A stretch of DNA of 64,000 bases from UBA1672 sp964352665 (GCA_964352665.1 CAYGSJ010000002.1:62001-126000); one strand, 5' to 3'. Numbered from the stretch's first letter, positions 17,302 through 25,885 are shown. Notes: generated by a model not told the origin, from the sequence alone. Numbers and translations are program-made.

Positions 17302-17360
17302 TGACCTTTCTATTATCAACCTTAAACAAATTATATTTTAGCGTGTAAAGGAGAAAGACT

Positions 17361-19106
17361 ATGGGACTATTTGGAGCATTATTTACAGGGGTTTCAGCCC
17401 TATCCGCCCAGTCGCAGAACACAGCGATTATTGCGAATAACATTACAAACATTAACACGACCGGATTCAAAAGATCCAATGCGGCATTCTTTTCTCTTGT
17501 CACAACACAGGGAAATACAAGCCGTTATTCTCCCGGTACGGTGACCGCCAACAGAATACAGCGTGTAAACCAACAAGGAGCACTAACACAATCCGCATCA
17601 ACAACTGATGCCGCGATTTCAGGAAATGGCTTCTTTGCAGTAAAACGTGACTCAGATGACTCCTCTTTGTCGGAGTACCTGTACACACGGAATGGACAAT
17701 TTAGTGAAGATGCACAGGGTTTCCTAAGAAACTCTGCCGGATTCTATCTCTATGGGTGGCCAATTGACCAGCAAGGTAACCTACCCGCTAGCCAGGGCGA
17801 CCTGACATCACTTGTCCCCATCGATGTGGCGTTCTTGGGCGGCCTTACTCGTCCAACAAATACGGCAGAATTATCCGTAAACCTTGATGCCGGCGAAAGC
17901 GATAACCTTTTGTCTGTCTTACCAACCACAGGACCTGACTTTACTCGTGGATTAACGGTTTATGACACACTTGGCAATCCACAGACCATGTCATTCGAGT
18001 TTATCAAGACATACGGGCCACAAGCTACTGCACCTAGTACAAGAACTAGTCTAACATCTACCGATGAAATGGTTAGTGACCTTGGGCTAACTGATGGCGA
18101 TCAGTTTACAATCGTTGTGGATGGAGGCGCGGCCAGAACATACCAAATCAGCGCTATTGATGGCGCAGCCCTACCTGTGGGTGTTGATGTCATGCTTTTT
18201 GACATCGGTGATTTGATTGATGATGTAAACACGAACGTGACTAACCTGAGTGCGTTTCTAGGCAATGATGGAGAACTCGTGCTACAACACGATCAATTCG
18301 AACTTGGCACAGAAAACTTCGACCTTGCCGAAGTTGGTGGCGGTACGGCGCTGTCTTCACTGGGATTCGTTCCGGGTAACTTCCTTTCCGATAACCTCTC
18401 CGGCGGTACTTACTCAAACGGTCTGCCAACAGATACACCACCATACGGAAGCGGCGATTTCCCTGCATTCCAGTATTTGCCCGGTGACCCGAACTATAAC
18501 TCACGGGGCTGGTGGAATCTGGCTATTCGTGACCCAAGTAATAACATATTGACGACCGGTCTTATTAACTTCAGCGGTGATGGTACAATCAACGCAAGCC
18601 CCGATACAGCCGGTAACATCGATGTGGAACTGAACCAAATCGACTGGAACAACGGATCAAACCCCCAGAACATCTTGGTAGATATCGAAAGATTCAGCCA
18701 GTTCTCGAGTGATTACACCGTGCTCTTCTCCGATCAGGACGGTGCAGAGCTTGGTTTAAGAACCGGTATCCAGATTGACCGTGAAGGATTCGTGATCGCA
18801 CAGTTTTCAAACGGTGCAAGCTCGGCTCTCTATAAGCTACCGCTGATCACATTCGCAAACGCAAATGGTCTAACCGAAGTTTCGGGGACGGCCTACACTG
18901 AAAGCGAACGCTCCGGTGAAGAAAACTTGCGTGAAGCCGGTACCGGCGGCGCTGGTTTCATAGAACCCTCTACCCTGGAAAACTCCAATGTTGACCTTGC
19001 TGATGAGTTCGCCCTGCTTATTGTGGCACAACGTGCATACTCGGCCGGAACCAAAATCATCAACACCGTAGACCAAATGACACAGGAGTTGCTCCAGTTG
19101 AGATAA
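17361..19106 (+). CDS. flgE: flagellar hook protein FlgE
   Basis: 581 residues, longer than E. coli FlgE (402) but typical of alphaproteobacteria. The N-terminal rod/hook motif is SQNTAIIANNITNINTTGFK; the middle has GNGFFAV and YTRNGQFSEDAQGFL. The C-terminus has LENSNVDLADEFALLIVAQR and TVDQMTQELLQLR. An insert near residues 225-340 (LGLTDGDQFTIVVDGGAARTY) resembles the flagellin IN-type fold and probably forms an outer hook domain. It is followed by a structured region and a terminator, so it ends its transcript. Confidence 0.95.
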   Translation: MGLFGALFTGVSALSAQSQNTAIIANNITNINTTGFKRSNAAFFSLVTTQGNTSRYSPGTVTANRIQRVNQQGALTQSASTTDAAISGNGFFAVKRDSDDSSLSEYLYTRNGQFSEDAQGFLRNSAGFYLYGWPIDQQGNLPASQGDLTSLVPIDVAFLGGLTRPTNTAELSVNLDAGESDNLLSVLPTTGPDFTRGLTVYDTLGNPQTMSFEFIKTYGPQATAPSTRTSLTSTDEMVSDLGLTDGDQFTIVVDGGAARTYQISAIDGAALPVGVDVMLFDIGDLIDDVNTNVTNLSAFLGNDGELVLQHDQFELGTENFDLAEVGGGTALSSLGFVPGNFLSDNLSGGTYSNGLPTDTPPYGSGDFPAFQYLPGDPNYNSRGWWNLAIRDPSNNILTTGLINFSGDGTINASPDTAGNIDVELNQIDWNNGSNPQNILVDIERFSQFSSDYTVLFSDQDGAELGLRTGIQIDREGFVIAQFSNGASSALYKLPLITFANANGLTEVSGTAYTESERSGEENLREAGTGGAGFIEPSTLENSNVDLADEFALLIVAQRAYSAGTKIINTVDQMTQELLQLR

Positions 19107-19276
19107 TAATTACAAGTTTTAGCTTAGCTTTGATCCGGGACTAAGACACTCTGGGGAAAAGCTAAACTATTCTGGATATTGGGTTTTAGGCTCTGCTACC
19201 CGCATCCCTAACCCCTAAAGCTCAGTATCCGAGATACTATGAAAGCCTAATGCAGAAGCATTGAATTTTCATAGCC

Positions 19277-19328
19277 AGGGCGTGTCAGCAATCTGTAAGA
19301 ATTCAGTGCTGATGCGCCCTTTTCTTTT
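19277..19328 (+). terminator. intrinsic terminator after flgE
   Basis: AGGGCGTGTCAGCA (19,277-19,290) pairs along all 14 bases with TGCTGATGCGCCCT (19,307-19,320), with two G-U wobbles. It is followed by TTTTCTTTT. This separates flgE from the flagellin gene. Confidence 0.88.
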
Positions 19329-19345
19329 GGAAAATTACAATTTTT

Positions 19346-19359
19346 AGGATAATTATCCT
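19346..19359. promoter_or_regulatory. 14-bp palindrome upstream of flagellin (possible operator)
   Basis: AGGATAATTATCCT is perfectly self-complementary and is flanked by ATTAC (19,335-19,339) and GTAAT (19,360-19,364). It lies about 90 bp upstream of the CtrA box. No known protein is assigned. Confidence 0.4.
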
Positions 19360-19446
19360 GTAATCTTGATATTCTCTTTTTATTGTGTATGCTCAGCTGT
19401 AAGCCGATGTGATACACATAATTTTTTATAAAAATGTAAAATTAAT

Positions 19447-19461
19447 TTAACGTTTTATTAA
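19447..19461 (+). promoter_or_regulatory. perfect CtrA box upstream of flagellin
   Basis: TTAACGTTTTATTAA is an exact TTAA-N7-TTAA CtrA site. A -10-like TAGTAT follows at 19,471-19,476, so the box would overlap the -35 position, as at CtrA-activated promoters in Caulobacter. CtrA itself is encoded at 42,282. Confidence 0.75.
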
Positions 19462-19490
19462 AGACTATGTTAGTATCATTGTGTATGAAG

Positions 19491-19509
19491 CCGGAATAGG
19501 ATGTTCCGG
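19491..19509 (+). promoter_or_regulatory. hairpin in the flagellin 5' leader (possible FlbT target)
   Basis: CCGGAA (19,491-19,496) and TTCCGG (19,504-19,509) form a 6-bp stem with a 7-base loop, ending 28 bases before the flagellin ATG and close to the AGGAAAGGAA ribosome site. In Caulobacter FlbT acts on the 5' leader of flagellin mRNA, and flbT is the next gene here. Confidence 0.5.
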
Positions 19510-19537
19510 TAATACAACCTAGGAAAGGAACTTTACT

Positions 19538-21199
19538 ATGTCTTCTGATGTCGTATTGACCGCAGCCCTTAGAAACAACCTTCTATCGCTGCAAAATACC
19601 CAAAAACTTATCGACCAGACACAGCTTCGACTCGCAACAGGGTTGAAGGTTAACTCTGCGCTTGATAGTCCCTCTAACTTCTTCGCCGCACAAGCCCTGG
19701 ACAACCGCGCCAGCGACCTTAGCCGTCTACTCGATGGCATCTCACAGTCCATCCGGACAATCGAGACCGCTGATACAGGTATTACAGCGCTTACAGGCCT
19801 TGTAGAGCAAGCCCAATCTATCTCCTCATCTGCGCGTGATGAAATCGCGGCAACTGAGGGCGTGGCCCGTCTTACAGGTACAATCGACCTGAGCGCGACC
19901 GCAGACATTGTGGCTGGCTCCGCAAACATTGATGCGGGTGATGTAATTCGTCTGGTAACAACAACCTCGGCAGGACTACAGATCACTGAAGATGTTGCTA
20001 TCGGTGCAACAGACACAGCGTTCAGCTTGGCTGCCAGAATTACAAACCAGTTTGCTGACAATCAAAGCGGTGAAATTACAGCAACCGTTACACCTGAAGG
20101 CTTTCTTTCAATCGAAAGTGCGGACGGACAAAGCTTCCGCATTACAACAACAGCTGCTAACGAACTAGTTCTAGCCGGCTTTACAGATCTCGGTTTGGGA
20201 GACTATCTTGAACTGGAAAATGACGGTGCAGGTGTATCTAACCTGGCTGCTGCAACAGTCGTTGCCGGCAACACCCTCACATCGATCTCAATCTTTGAAG
20301 CTGCCGGCGACCTTGCCGAAGCTGGTGACCTTATTCAGGGAACCTATCTCGACAGTGATGGTAGCACCATTATCACGGGCATCGACACCAGCATTGCAAT
20401 CTCTATAAACAACGGCGCTGCCGTTACGTTTACAGCAGGTGCAACCTCTACGTTCCAGGACTTTGTTGACACAATCAATCAAAGCACAACCCTGAACACG
20501 TCTATTGAGGCTAACTTTGATAGTGCCACAGGGCAGCTTTCGATCACTTCGATCAATGACGCTGTCGAAAATGTTCAGCTCCGTGTTACAGGTACTGCAG
20601 GCACAACATTCAATGTTGGCCTGGGTGATCCAACCGGTCTTCTTGATCCATTGGTATCAACAGTTGCTAACACTGCTGACCAAACATTCCGGTTCAATAG
20701 CTCGACATCGGCACTAGATGCTTTTGCCGCTGACTTTAACTCGATCAGAGCACAGATCGACGAACTTGTTAGTGACGCACAATATCGTGGCGTGAACCTG
20801 CTGAACGGCGATAACCTGACAACGTTCTTCAACGAAGACAATACAAGCAGCCTTGTAACAGAAGGTGTTACATTTACTGCGAATGGTCTTGGCCTTACTG
20901 AAGCAACGTTCAGAAGCTTGACAAATATTGACCTCTCTGCAACGCAGTCACGTGATGCTTTGAACACAGTACGGAGCTTCGGGTCTACCTTGGCAAACAA
21001 TCTGGCCATTATCCAGACACGTCAGGACTTCACACAAAGTACGATCGTTACACTGAAAGCCGGTGCTGACGACCTTACTGTGGCAGACCAGAACGAAGAA
21101 GGTGCAAACCTACTTGCTCTACAGACACGTCAAACATTGGGTGTTACATCCCTATCCTTGGCGTCTCAGTCACAGCAGGCCGTTCTACGACTATTCTAA
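19538..21199 (+). CDS. fliC: flagellin
   Basis: 553 residues. The N-terminal D0/D1 part has LRNNLLSLQNTQKLIDQTQL, RLATGLKVNSALDSPSNFFA and IETADTGITALTGLVEQAQS. The C-terminal D1/D0 part has LVSDAQYRGVNLLNGDNLTT, NNLAIIQTRQDFTQ and ends LASQSQQAVLRLF. The centre (about residues 110-370) holds two IN-type modules, each ending in a GxLSI-type strand (EGFLSIESADGQ; TGQLSITSINDA). It forms the filament. Ribosome site AGGAAAGGAA. A CtrA box and leader hairpin lie upstream and a terminator downstream, so it is a separate transcript. It is the only flagellin gene in the window. Confidence 0.95.
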   Translation: MSSDVVLTAALRNNLLSLQNTQKLIDQTQLRLATGLKVNSALDSPSNFFAAQALDNRASDLSRLLDGISQSIRTIETADTGITALTGLVEQAQSISSSARDEIAATEGVARLTGTIDLSATADIVAGSANIDAGDVIRLVTTTSAGLQITEDVAIGATDTAFSLAARITNQFADNQSGEITATVTPEGFLSIESADGQSFRITTTAANELVLAGFTDLGLGDYLELENDGAGVSNLAAATVVAGNTLTSISIFEAAGDLAEAGDLIQGTYLDSDGSTIITGIDTSIAISINNGAAVTFTAGATSTFQDFVDTINQSTTLNTSIEANFDSATGQLSITSINDAVENVQLRVTGTAGTTFNVGLGDPTGLLDPLVSTVANTADQTFRFNSSTSALDAFAADFNSIRAQIDELVSDAQYRGVNLLNGDNLTTFFNEDNTSSLVTEGVTFTANGLGLTEATFRSLTNIDLSATQSRDALNTVRSFGSTLANNLAIIQTRQDFTQSTIVTLKAGADDLTVADQNEEGANLLALQTRQTLGVTSLSLASQSQQAVLRLF

Positions 21200-21232
21200 T
21201 AGTCACAGACAGAATACTAATTTTACAGATTG

Positions 21233-21266
21233 GGCGAGGGAAGAACTTCCTCGCCTTTTCTTTTTA
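21233..21266 (+). terminator. intrinsic terminator of flagellin gene
   Basis: GGCGAGGGAAG (21,233-21,243) pairs with CTTCCTCGCC (21,246-21,255) with one bulged G, followed by TTTTCTTTTT. Confidence 0.88.
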
Positions 21267-21365
21267 TTTAAAGTAATTTATGACTACCTTTGAAAAAGGA
21301 TTTTATGATATAATAAAATTAGAGATATTCGCAGAAAGCGAAGTTTAGAAAGAAGGAAGAAATCC

Positions 21366-21755
21366 ATGGCTCTTGTAATCGATTTAAAACCCCAGGAAAA
21401 AATTCTAATCGGCGAGGCTGTTATAACAAACAGCTCTCAACGCACGCGTCTGCACATTGCAGGAGATGCACCTATCATACGTGAAAAAGATATTATGCAG
21501 GAAGACGATGCAAACACCCCGTGCAAGGCGATCTACTTCATCATTCAATGCATGTACATCTCCCCAACCCCAAAAGACTATCACGATCGTTATTTCTCAC
21601 TGGTTAAAGAAGTGCAAAAAGCTTCTCCCTCAAGCGCGATTTTCTTCATGCAGATCAACGAGGAAATCATGAATGGGGCCTATTATAAAGCTCTAAAGAT
21701 TGCAAAACAGCTCATTGAACACGAACGGGAGCTGCTTGAACATGTCACAAAATAA
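21366..21755 (+). CDS. flbT: flagellin post-transcriptional regulator FlbT
   Basis: 129 residues with family motifs LVIDLKPQEKILIGEAVITN, AIYFIIQCMYISP and YFSLVKEV, and a helical C-terminus GAYYKALKIAKQLIEHEREL. In Caulobacter FlbT binds the flagellin mRNA leader and promotes its decay until the hook is complete; in some other alphaproteobacteria it activates. Placed right after flagellin and overlapping flaF by 14 bp. Ribosome site AAGAAGGAAG. Confidence 0.95.
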   Translation: MALVIDLKPQEKILIGEAVITNSSQRTRLHIAGDAPIIREKDIMQEDDANTPCKAIYFIIQCMYISPTPKDYHDRYFSLVKEVQKASPSSAIFFMQINEEIMNGAYYKALKIAKQLIEHERELLEHVTK

Positions 21756-22230
21756 AAACAACCCATATGCACAGGCCGCCGGAGCCTATGATTCAAGCGC
21801 GCAAGCACACACCACCAATCAACGCGAGCTTGAGGGGCGTGTGCTTCTTAAATCAAATCGCATGCTTCAAGATATAATTGATAATTGGGAGACTCGCCCC
21901 AACGACATTCTAGAAGAAACACTGGCCTATAACAGGCAAATCTGGATGCTTTTTTATGACACCGCTCTTGAAAACAAAGAGGGAGACCGCCCAGATGACC
22001 TGCGCAGCAACATCGTTAACCTTGCCAACTTCATTTTTAAAAGGGAATTGGAGATTCTAGCCAATCCCAAAAAAGAAAAACTCGATATTCTGATCAATAT
22101 TAATCGCGAGATTGCGGCAGGGCTTATGATGAATAATGATGCCAAGAAAGAGCCTTCGTCAACGAAAGCTCCAATTCCCGGAAGCCCGCAGGAAAGCAAG
22201 CCAGGCTCAAATACCGATATTTCCGGATAA
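21742..22230 (+). CDS. flaF: flagellin biosynthesis regulator FlaF
   Basis: 162 residues from ATG 21742 (MSQNKNNPYAQAAGAYDSS); the frame continues upstream inside flbT, but this start matches the family N-terminus. Core motifs are QRELEGRVLLKSNRMLQDII, NRQIWMLFYDTALENKEGDR and LRSNIVNLANFIFKRELEIL. FlaF works opposite FlbT in flagellin synthesis and export. The last ~30 residues are a Pro/Ser-rich tail beyond the usual family length. Confidence 0.93.
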   Translation: MSQNKNNPYAQAAGAYDSSAQAHTTNQRELEGRVLLKSNRMLQDIIDNWETRPNDILEETLAYNRQIWMLFYDTALENKEGDRPDDLRSNIVNLANFIFKRELEILANPKKEKLDILININREIAAGLMMNNDAKKEPSSTKAPIPGSPQESKPGSNTDISG

Positions 22231-22248
22231 AAAAACGGCCCATGGCCG
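22229..22248 (-). terminator. intrinsic terminator of the FlaG-like gene
   Basis: CGGCC-CAT-GGCCG (22,236-22,248). On the minus strand it is followed by seven Ts (22,235-22,229). It sits at the flaF stop codon and ends the convergent gene. Confidence 0.7.
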
Positions 22249-22281
22249 CAACAAACTCTCTTTGACAGCTAATAAAGACCT

Positions 22282-22767
22282 TTAAGCCAGAACACTCACA
22301 TTCGTTGCTTGTTGAGCTGCTTGCCCGGATTGAGCGCCCGCAGAAAGTGCTGCTACTGCAATTTGTGGGGACGGTATTGCGGCATTCGCTGAGGGATTAG
22401 ATGTAACGTCCTGAACTGTTATAATATCAGCAGTAGAGCCTCTTTCACTACTTTGAGCAGCCTCCACATTCACATTGCTAACCGGCTCCGAAGCCTGTTG
22501 CGTACGCTCACGGCGAGCCTGCGCTCTGCTTTGTTCCGCTAAACGGCTTTCAGACGGGAATTGTTCGCTAACATCACCTGTATCTCTGTCTCTCACCTCT
22601 ATAACGGCCTTGTCAAAATCGTAATCAACAACAATGCGATCAACAAAGGGAGCCTCGGGAACACGAGGTGGAGCCTCAACAGGTGGCTGAGCAGCAACAG
22701 AAACCGCCTCTACATTTCCACGTAGAAGCTGTGTGCTTACCAAAGATGAGTTCACCGAATCAACCAT
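22282..22767 (-). CDS. FlaG-like flagellar protein
   Basis: 161 residues, ATG 22767 with AGGGATT upstream. The N-terminal third is Pro/Val-rich and leads into IVVDYDFDKAVIEVRDRDTG and DVSEQFPSE. This resembles the conserved FlaG core (hydrophobic strand, D-x-x-TGEV-x-x-x-P-E). The rest is Ala/Gln/Ser-rich and probably disordered. FlaG proteins influence filament length. Divergent from fliF and convergent with flaF. The assignment depends on one short motif plus context. Confidence 0.6.
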   Translation of the reverse strand: MVDSVNSSLVSTQLLRGNVEAVSVAAQPPVEAPPRVPEAPFVDRIVVDYDFDKAVIEVRDRDTGDVSEQFPSESRLAEQSRAQARRERTQQASEPVSNVNVEAAQSSERGSTADIITVQDVTSNPSANAAIPSPQIAVAALSAGAQSGQAAQQATNVSVLA

Positions 22768-23148
22768 GGCGAATCCCTAACCTTTCTCGTTAAACCTCGC
22801 GCTATCTAATAAAACAGACGCAAACAAGGTATAATACCCTACTATCATTGTAATACACCCCAATGAAAAAGTCAAGAAAATACCCTAAAAAAACGTGTAT
22901 AAATGGCGCATTATTGCCTTATTTATCCGGAAAAACCTCCTGTAAAACCAATAAAAAACAGTTAACAGACTATTAATAGTACATTGGTGTTTGCCAGAGC
23001 TTTAAAACTAAAGTATTTTATTAATAATCAATAGATGCAGCACGAATCATGTGCTCGTCTTTTGTACAGATTCTGTGCTATACTTTGTGCTACTCCTCTC
23101 TTCTTTGGAGATCTAGCGTAATACTGTGGAAAAATAAAGGTAAGATAC
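22768..23148. other. divergent regulatory region of the FlaG-like gene and fliF
   Basis: 381 bp, AT-rich, no gene. It contains a perfect CtrA box (22,962-22,976). A sequence TGGCGCATTATTGC near 22,905 looks like sigma-54 but has one base too few between GG and GC. Confidence 0.6.
22962..22976. promoter_or_regulatory. perfect CtrA box upstream of fliF
   Basis: TTAACAGACTATTAA is an exact TTAA-N7-TTAA site, 172 bp before the fliF start and 195 bp from the divergent FlaG-like gene. In Caulobacter the early (class II) flagellar operons, including fliF, are under CtrA. Confidence 0.7.
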
Positions 23149-24825
23149 GTGAATAGTTTCGTCGCGACATTACAACAATTGGGGGCCGCTCGCTTAGCCG
23201 TTATGGGCGCAATTGTTTTAGGTCTTTTAATGTTTTTTGTTTTCATCTCCATGCGCATCGCAACGCCAGAAATGAAACTTCTGTACACAGATTTATCAAC
23301 AATTGACTCCGGTGCTGTTGCTGCAAAACTGGAAGAAACACAAATCCCCTACGAAATATCTGCCGATGGCTCACGTATTCTGGTCCCCGGGAACGATGTC
23401 GGGCGGGCGCGCATGCTATTGGCTTCGGCAGGACTTCCCAACGGCGGGTCGATGGGCTACGAGCTTTTTGACAAGCAATCCGGCTTTGGTACAACAAATT
23501 TTGTTCAAAATATAAACCAAATACGTGCGCTTGAAGGGGAGCTCTCACGAACAATCAGCTCAATCGACACCATCAGGAGTGCACGCGTACACATTGTGCT
23601 ACCTCAAAGACAAAAGTTCAGTCGGGAAGAAAGACAGCCTTCCGCTAGCGTAGTTCTTGGCGTCAACGGTGGGGCCGTTGTTGATCGGACCCAAATCGTA
23701 GCCGTGCAATCCCTTATCGCCTCCGCTGTGCCCGGGCTAAAATCAAATCACGTTTCTGTGCTGGACAGTAATGGAAACCTCCTTGCAAAAGGCGGAGTGG
23801 AAGATGATGAATTACTCTCCTTGAAGACAGAAGACCTAAGACGAAGTTATGAAACTAGGCTCCAGAACAAAATTGAAGAGCAAGTTAGTCGGGTTGTAGG
23901 TTATGGCAAAGTAACTGCAATCGTCACCGCTGAAATGAATTTCGACAGAATAAGCACAAATGAAGAGCTATATAATCCTGAGGGACAAGTCTTAAGATCA
24001 ACCCAGAGCACATTGGAAACAAGCTCAGAGAGAGAACCTGTCACAGACGACGTGTCAGTAGGAAACAATCTACCTGGCGTCGGCGGAGATCTGCTTGCCG
24101 ATCAAGGGCCTTCTGCCGAAAGTGAGCGCGCCGAAGAGATTACCAACTACGAAATCAGCAAAACTATCAGAAACATTCAAAGAGAATCCGGTCAGATTGA
24201 AAAACTATATGTTTCCGTGCTGGTTGACGGCAAATACACCACAGACGAAGAAGGCAATAAAACTTACGAAGAGCGTTCAGAAGAAGAGATGAACCAGATA
24301 AGATTGCTAATCGCAGCAGCAATAGGTCTGGACGAAGAACGTGGAGATAGCCTTGAACTTGCCAATTTGCAGTTCGCAGAAATCGATGCCGCCGAAGAAG
24401 TTGCAGATGAACGCATGTTGTTTGGTTTCGAAAAAGCTGACTTGGTTGATGCCGCAGAAATTCTTATTGTTGCCGTTATGGTTATACTTGTCGTGCTTCT
24501 TGTCCTTCAGCCAATGGTCACAAAGCTTATGAGCGCGGAAATGCCTTCTCGCACAGGGCTTGATGACTTACTGCAACATGATTTACTTGCCGCATCTCCA
24601 GCAAACCCCGCCCTTGCGCCCCCATCAGGAGGTGAGCAAAAAATTGGCGCCGATGGGCAACCCTTGGGTGGATCTGCTGATGACGATGACGATGAACTTA
24701 TTGACATTGAAGGTATTGAAGGACGTGTTAAAGCATCAACTCTGAAAAAAGTGGAAACGATTGTAGAAAATTATCCTGCCGAAACGGTGTCTGTCGTTAG
24801 AAGCTGGATGTCACAGGAGAGTTAG
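23149..24825 (+). CDS. fliF: flagellar MS-ring protein FliF
   Basis: 558 residues, GTG start at 23,149 with AAAGGTAAG upstream. A first membrane helix (about 17-40) is followed by the ring-building motifs: LYTDLSTIDSGAVAAKLEE, NINQIRALEGELSRTISSID, ARVHIVLPQRQKFSREERQP and ASVVLGVNGG. The second helix lies near 445-465, and an acidic C-terminus ends in a FliG-binding segment (KKVETIVENYPAETVSVVRS). FliF is the inner-membrane base of the flagellum. It is followed by fliG after 5 bp. Confidence 0.97.
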   Translation: MNSFVATLQQLGAARLAVMGAIVLGLLMFFVFISMRIATPEMKLLYTDLSTIDSGAVAAKLEETQIPYEISADGSRILVPGNDVGRARMLLASAGLPNGGSMGYELFDKQSGFGTTNFVQNINQIRALEGELSRTISSIDTIRSARVHIVLPQRQKFSREERQPSASVVLGVNGGAVVDRTQIVAVQSLIASAVPGLKSNHVSVLDSNGNLLAKGGVEDDELLSLKTEDLRRSYETRLQNKIEEQVSRVVGYGKVTAIVTAEMNFDRISTNEELYNPEGQVLRSTQSTLETSSEREPVTDDVSVGNNLPGVGGDLLADQGPSAESERAEEITNYEISKTIRNIQRESGQIEKLYVSVLVDGKYTTDEEGNKTYEERSEEEMNQIRLLIAAAIGLDEERGDSLELANLQFAEIDAAEEVADERMLFGFEKADLVDAAEILIVAVMVILVVLLVLQPMVTKLMSAEMPSRTGLDDLLQHDLLAASPANPALAPPSGGEQKIGADGQPLGGSADDDDDELIDIEGIEGRVKASTLKKVETIVENYPAETVSVVRSWMSQES

Positions 24826-24830
24826 AGCAC

Positions 24831-25859
24831 ATGAGTGGTATGCGCGTAAGAGACGATTATAGATCATTATCAGGGCCTGAGAAGGCCGCTATCTTTGTTC
24901 TTGCCCTAAGCGAGGCCCATACCGCTCAAGTGTTTAGCCTTATGGATGATGATGAAATTCTTGAAATTTCTCAGATTATTTCCGGGCTCGGTAAAATCGG
25001 GCCCAGCATTGTAGAACGCCTGTTTCTTGATTTCTCGGAGCAAATGACCTCAACAAACACATTGGTCGGATCCCAAGACAGCACAGAGCGTATGCTCATG
25101 AAATCAGGCATGTCCCAAGAGAAAATTGATACCATTATGGAGGAAATCCGTGGCCCTGCAGGTAGAACCATGTGGGAAAAGCTGGGCAATGTTAACGAAG
25201 AAATTCTCGCCACCTTCCTACAAAAAGAATACCCGCAAACAGTCGCTGTGGTCCTGTCGAAAGTTTCACCAGACCACGCCGCCCGCGTTCTTGCCATGCT
25301 GCCCGAAGGGTTCGCCCTTGAAGTTATTAACCGCATGCTCAAGATGGAAACCGTCCAAAAAGAAATTCTGGAAGAAGTTGAGAAAACCCTTCGGAAAGAA
25401 TTCATGACCAACCTTGCCCGCACACAAAGACGTGATAGCCACGAACTCATGGCAGATATTTTCAACAACATGGAACGCTCCGTCGAAACCAAGTTTATGG
25501 AGGAGCTCGAAAAAATTGTTCCCGACGCAGCAGAAAAAATACGCAGCCTGATGTTTACCTTTGACGATCTCTCAGGCCTTGACTCTGCATCAATACAAAC
25601 CGTAATTCGCGCCATTGATAAAGAAAAACTGCCTCTGGCTTTAAAAGGCTCTTCAGAAAGCCTGAAAGAACTATTCTTTACAAATATGTCAGAGCGCGCG
25701 GCCAAAATAATGAAAGAAGACATGGCGGCAATGGGACCGGTTCGTGTAAAAGACGTGGAAGAAGCCCAGCAATATATTGTAACGGTTACAAAAGACCTCG
25801 AGGGACGCGGAGAAATCGTGATATCGACAGGCGCACAAGACGAGGAAATGATTGGCTAA
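24831..25859 (+). CDS. fliG: flagellar motor switch protein FliG
   Basis: 342 residues, normal length. The N-terminal domain has LSGPEKAAIFVLALSEAHTA. The middle has EYPQTVAVVLSKVSPDHAAR and LPEGFALEVINRMLKME. The C-terminal torque domain has FTFDDLSGLDSASIQTVIRA, IDKEKLPLALKGSSESLKEL and FFTNMSERAAKIMKEDMAAM, including the charged residues facing MotA. It couples stator to rotor. Confidence 0.97.
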   Translation: MSGMRVRDDYRSLSGPEKAAIFVLALSEAHTAQVFSLMDDDEILEISQIISGLGKIGPSIVERLFLDFSEQMTSTNTLVGSQDSTERMLMKSGMSQEKIDTIMEEIRGPAGRTMWEKLGNVNEEILATFLQKEYPQTVAVVLSKVSPDHAARVLAMLPEGFALEVINRMLKMETVQKEILEEVEKTLRKEFMTNLARTQRRDSHELMADIFNNMERSVETKFMEELEKIVPDAAEKIRSLMFTFDDLSGLDSASIQTVIRAIDKEKLPLALKGSSESLKELFFTNMSERAAKIMKEDMAAMGPVRVKDVEEAQQYIVTVTKDLEGRGEIVISTGAQDEEMIG

Positions 25860-25869
25860 CGTGCCTAAT

Positions 25870-25885
25870 TGGCATGATTGTTGCG
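25870..25885 (+). promoter_or_regulatory. sigma-54 promoter between fliG and fliH
   Basis: TGGCATGATTGTTGCG matches TGGCACG-N4-TTGCW at 10 of 12 specified bases, with exact -24/-12 spacing. It lies 25 bp before the fliH ATG (25,911), so the transcript would have a short leader of about 13 bases. It splits fliF-fliG from fliH-fliN-motA. Confidence 0.75.

Larger units (their letters stand above)
19107..19537. other. 431-bp structured region between flgE and flagellin
   Basis: No gene seen. The left half is rich in inverted repeats: TTTAGCTT/AAGCTAAA near 19,118-19,166, AGTATC-CGA-GATACT at 19,224-19,238, and a nested hairpin CTATGAAA...AATGC-AGAA-GCATT...TTTCATAG at 19,237-19,274. These lead into the terminator. 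The right half is very AT-rich. It holds the palindrome AGGATAATTATCCT (19,346-19,359), GTGTAT/ATACAC arms (19,385-19,417), a CtrA box and the flagellin leader hairpin. Confidence 0.7.

Noticed and set aside
19519..20061. 180-residue minus-strand frame over the flagellin start
   Set aside because: It lies fully within the flagellin gene and its leader on the opposite strand; the flagellin frame is certain.
22900..22920. TGGCGCATTATTGC as a sigma-54 site for fliF
   Set aside because: Only nine bases separate GG from GC; ten are needed, and shortened spacing normally abolishes sigma-54 use.
24971..25723. 250-residue minus-strand frame opposite fliG
   Set aside because: Ser/Arg-rich shadow of the well-conserved fliG frame.
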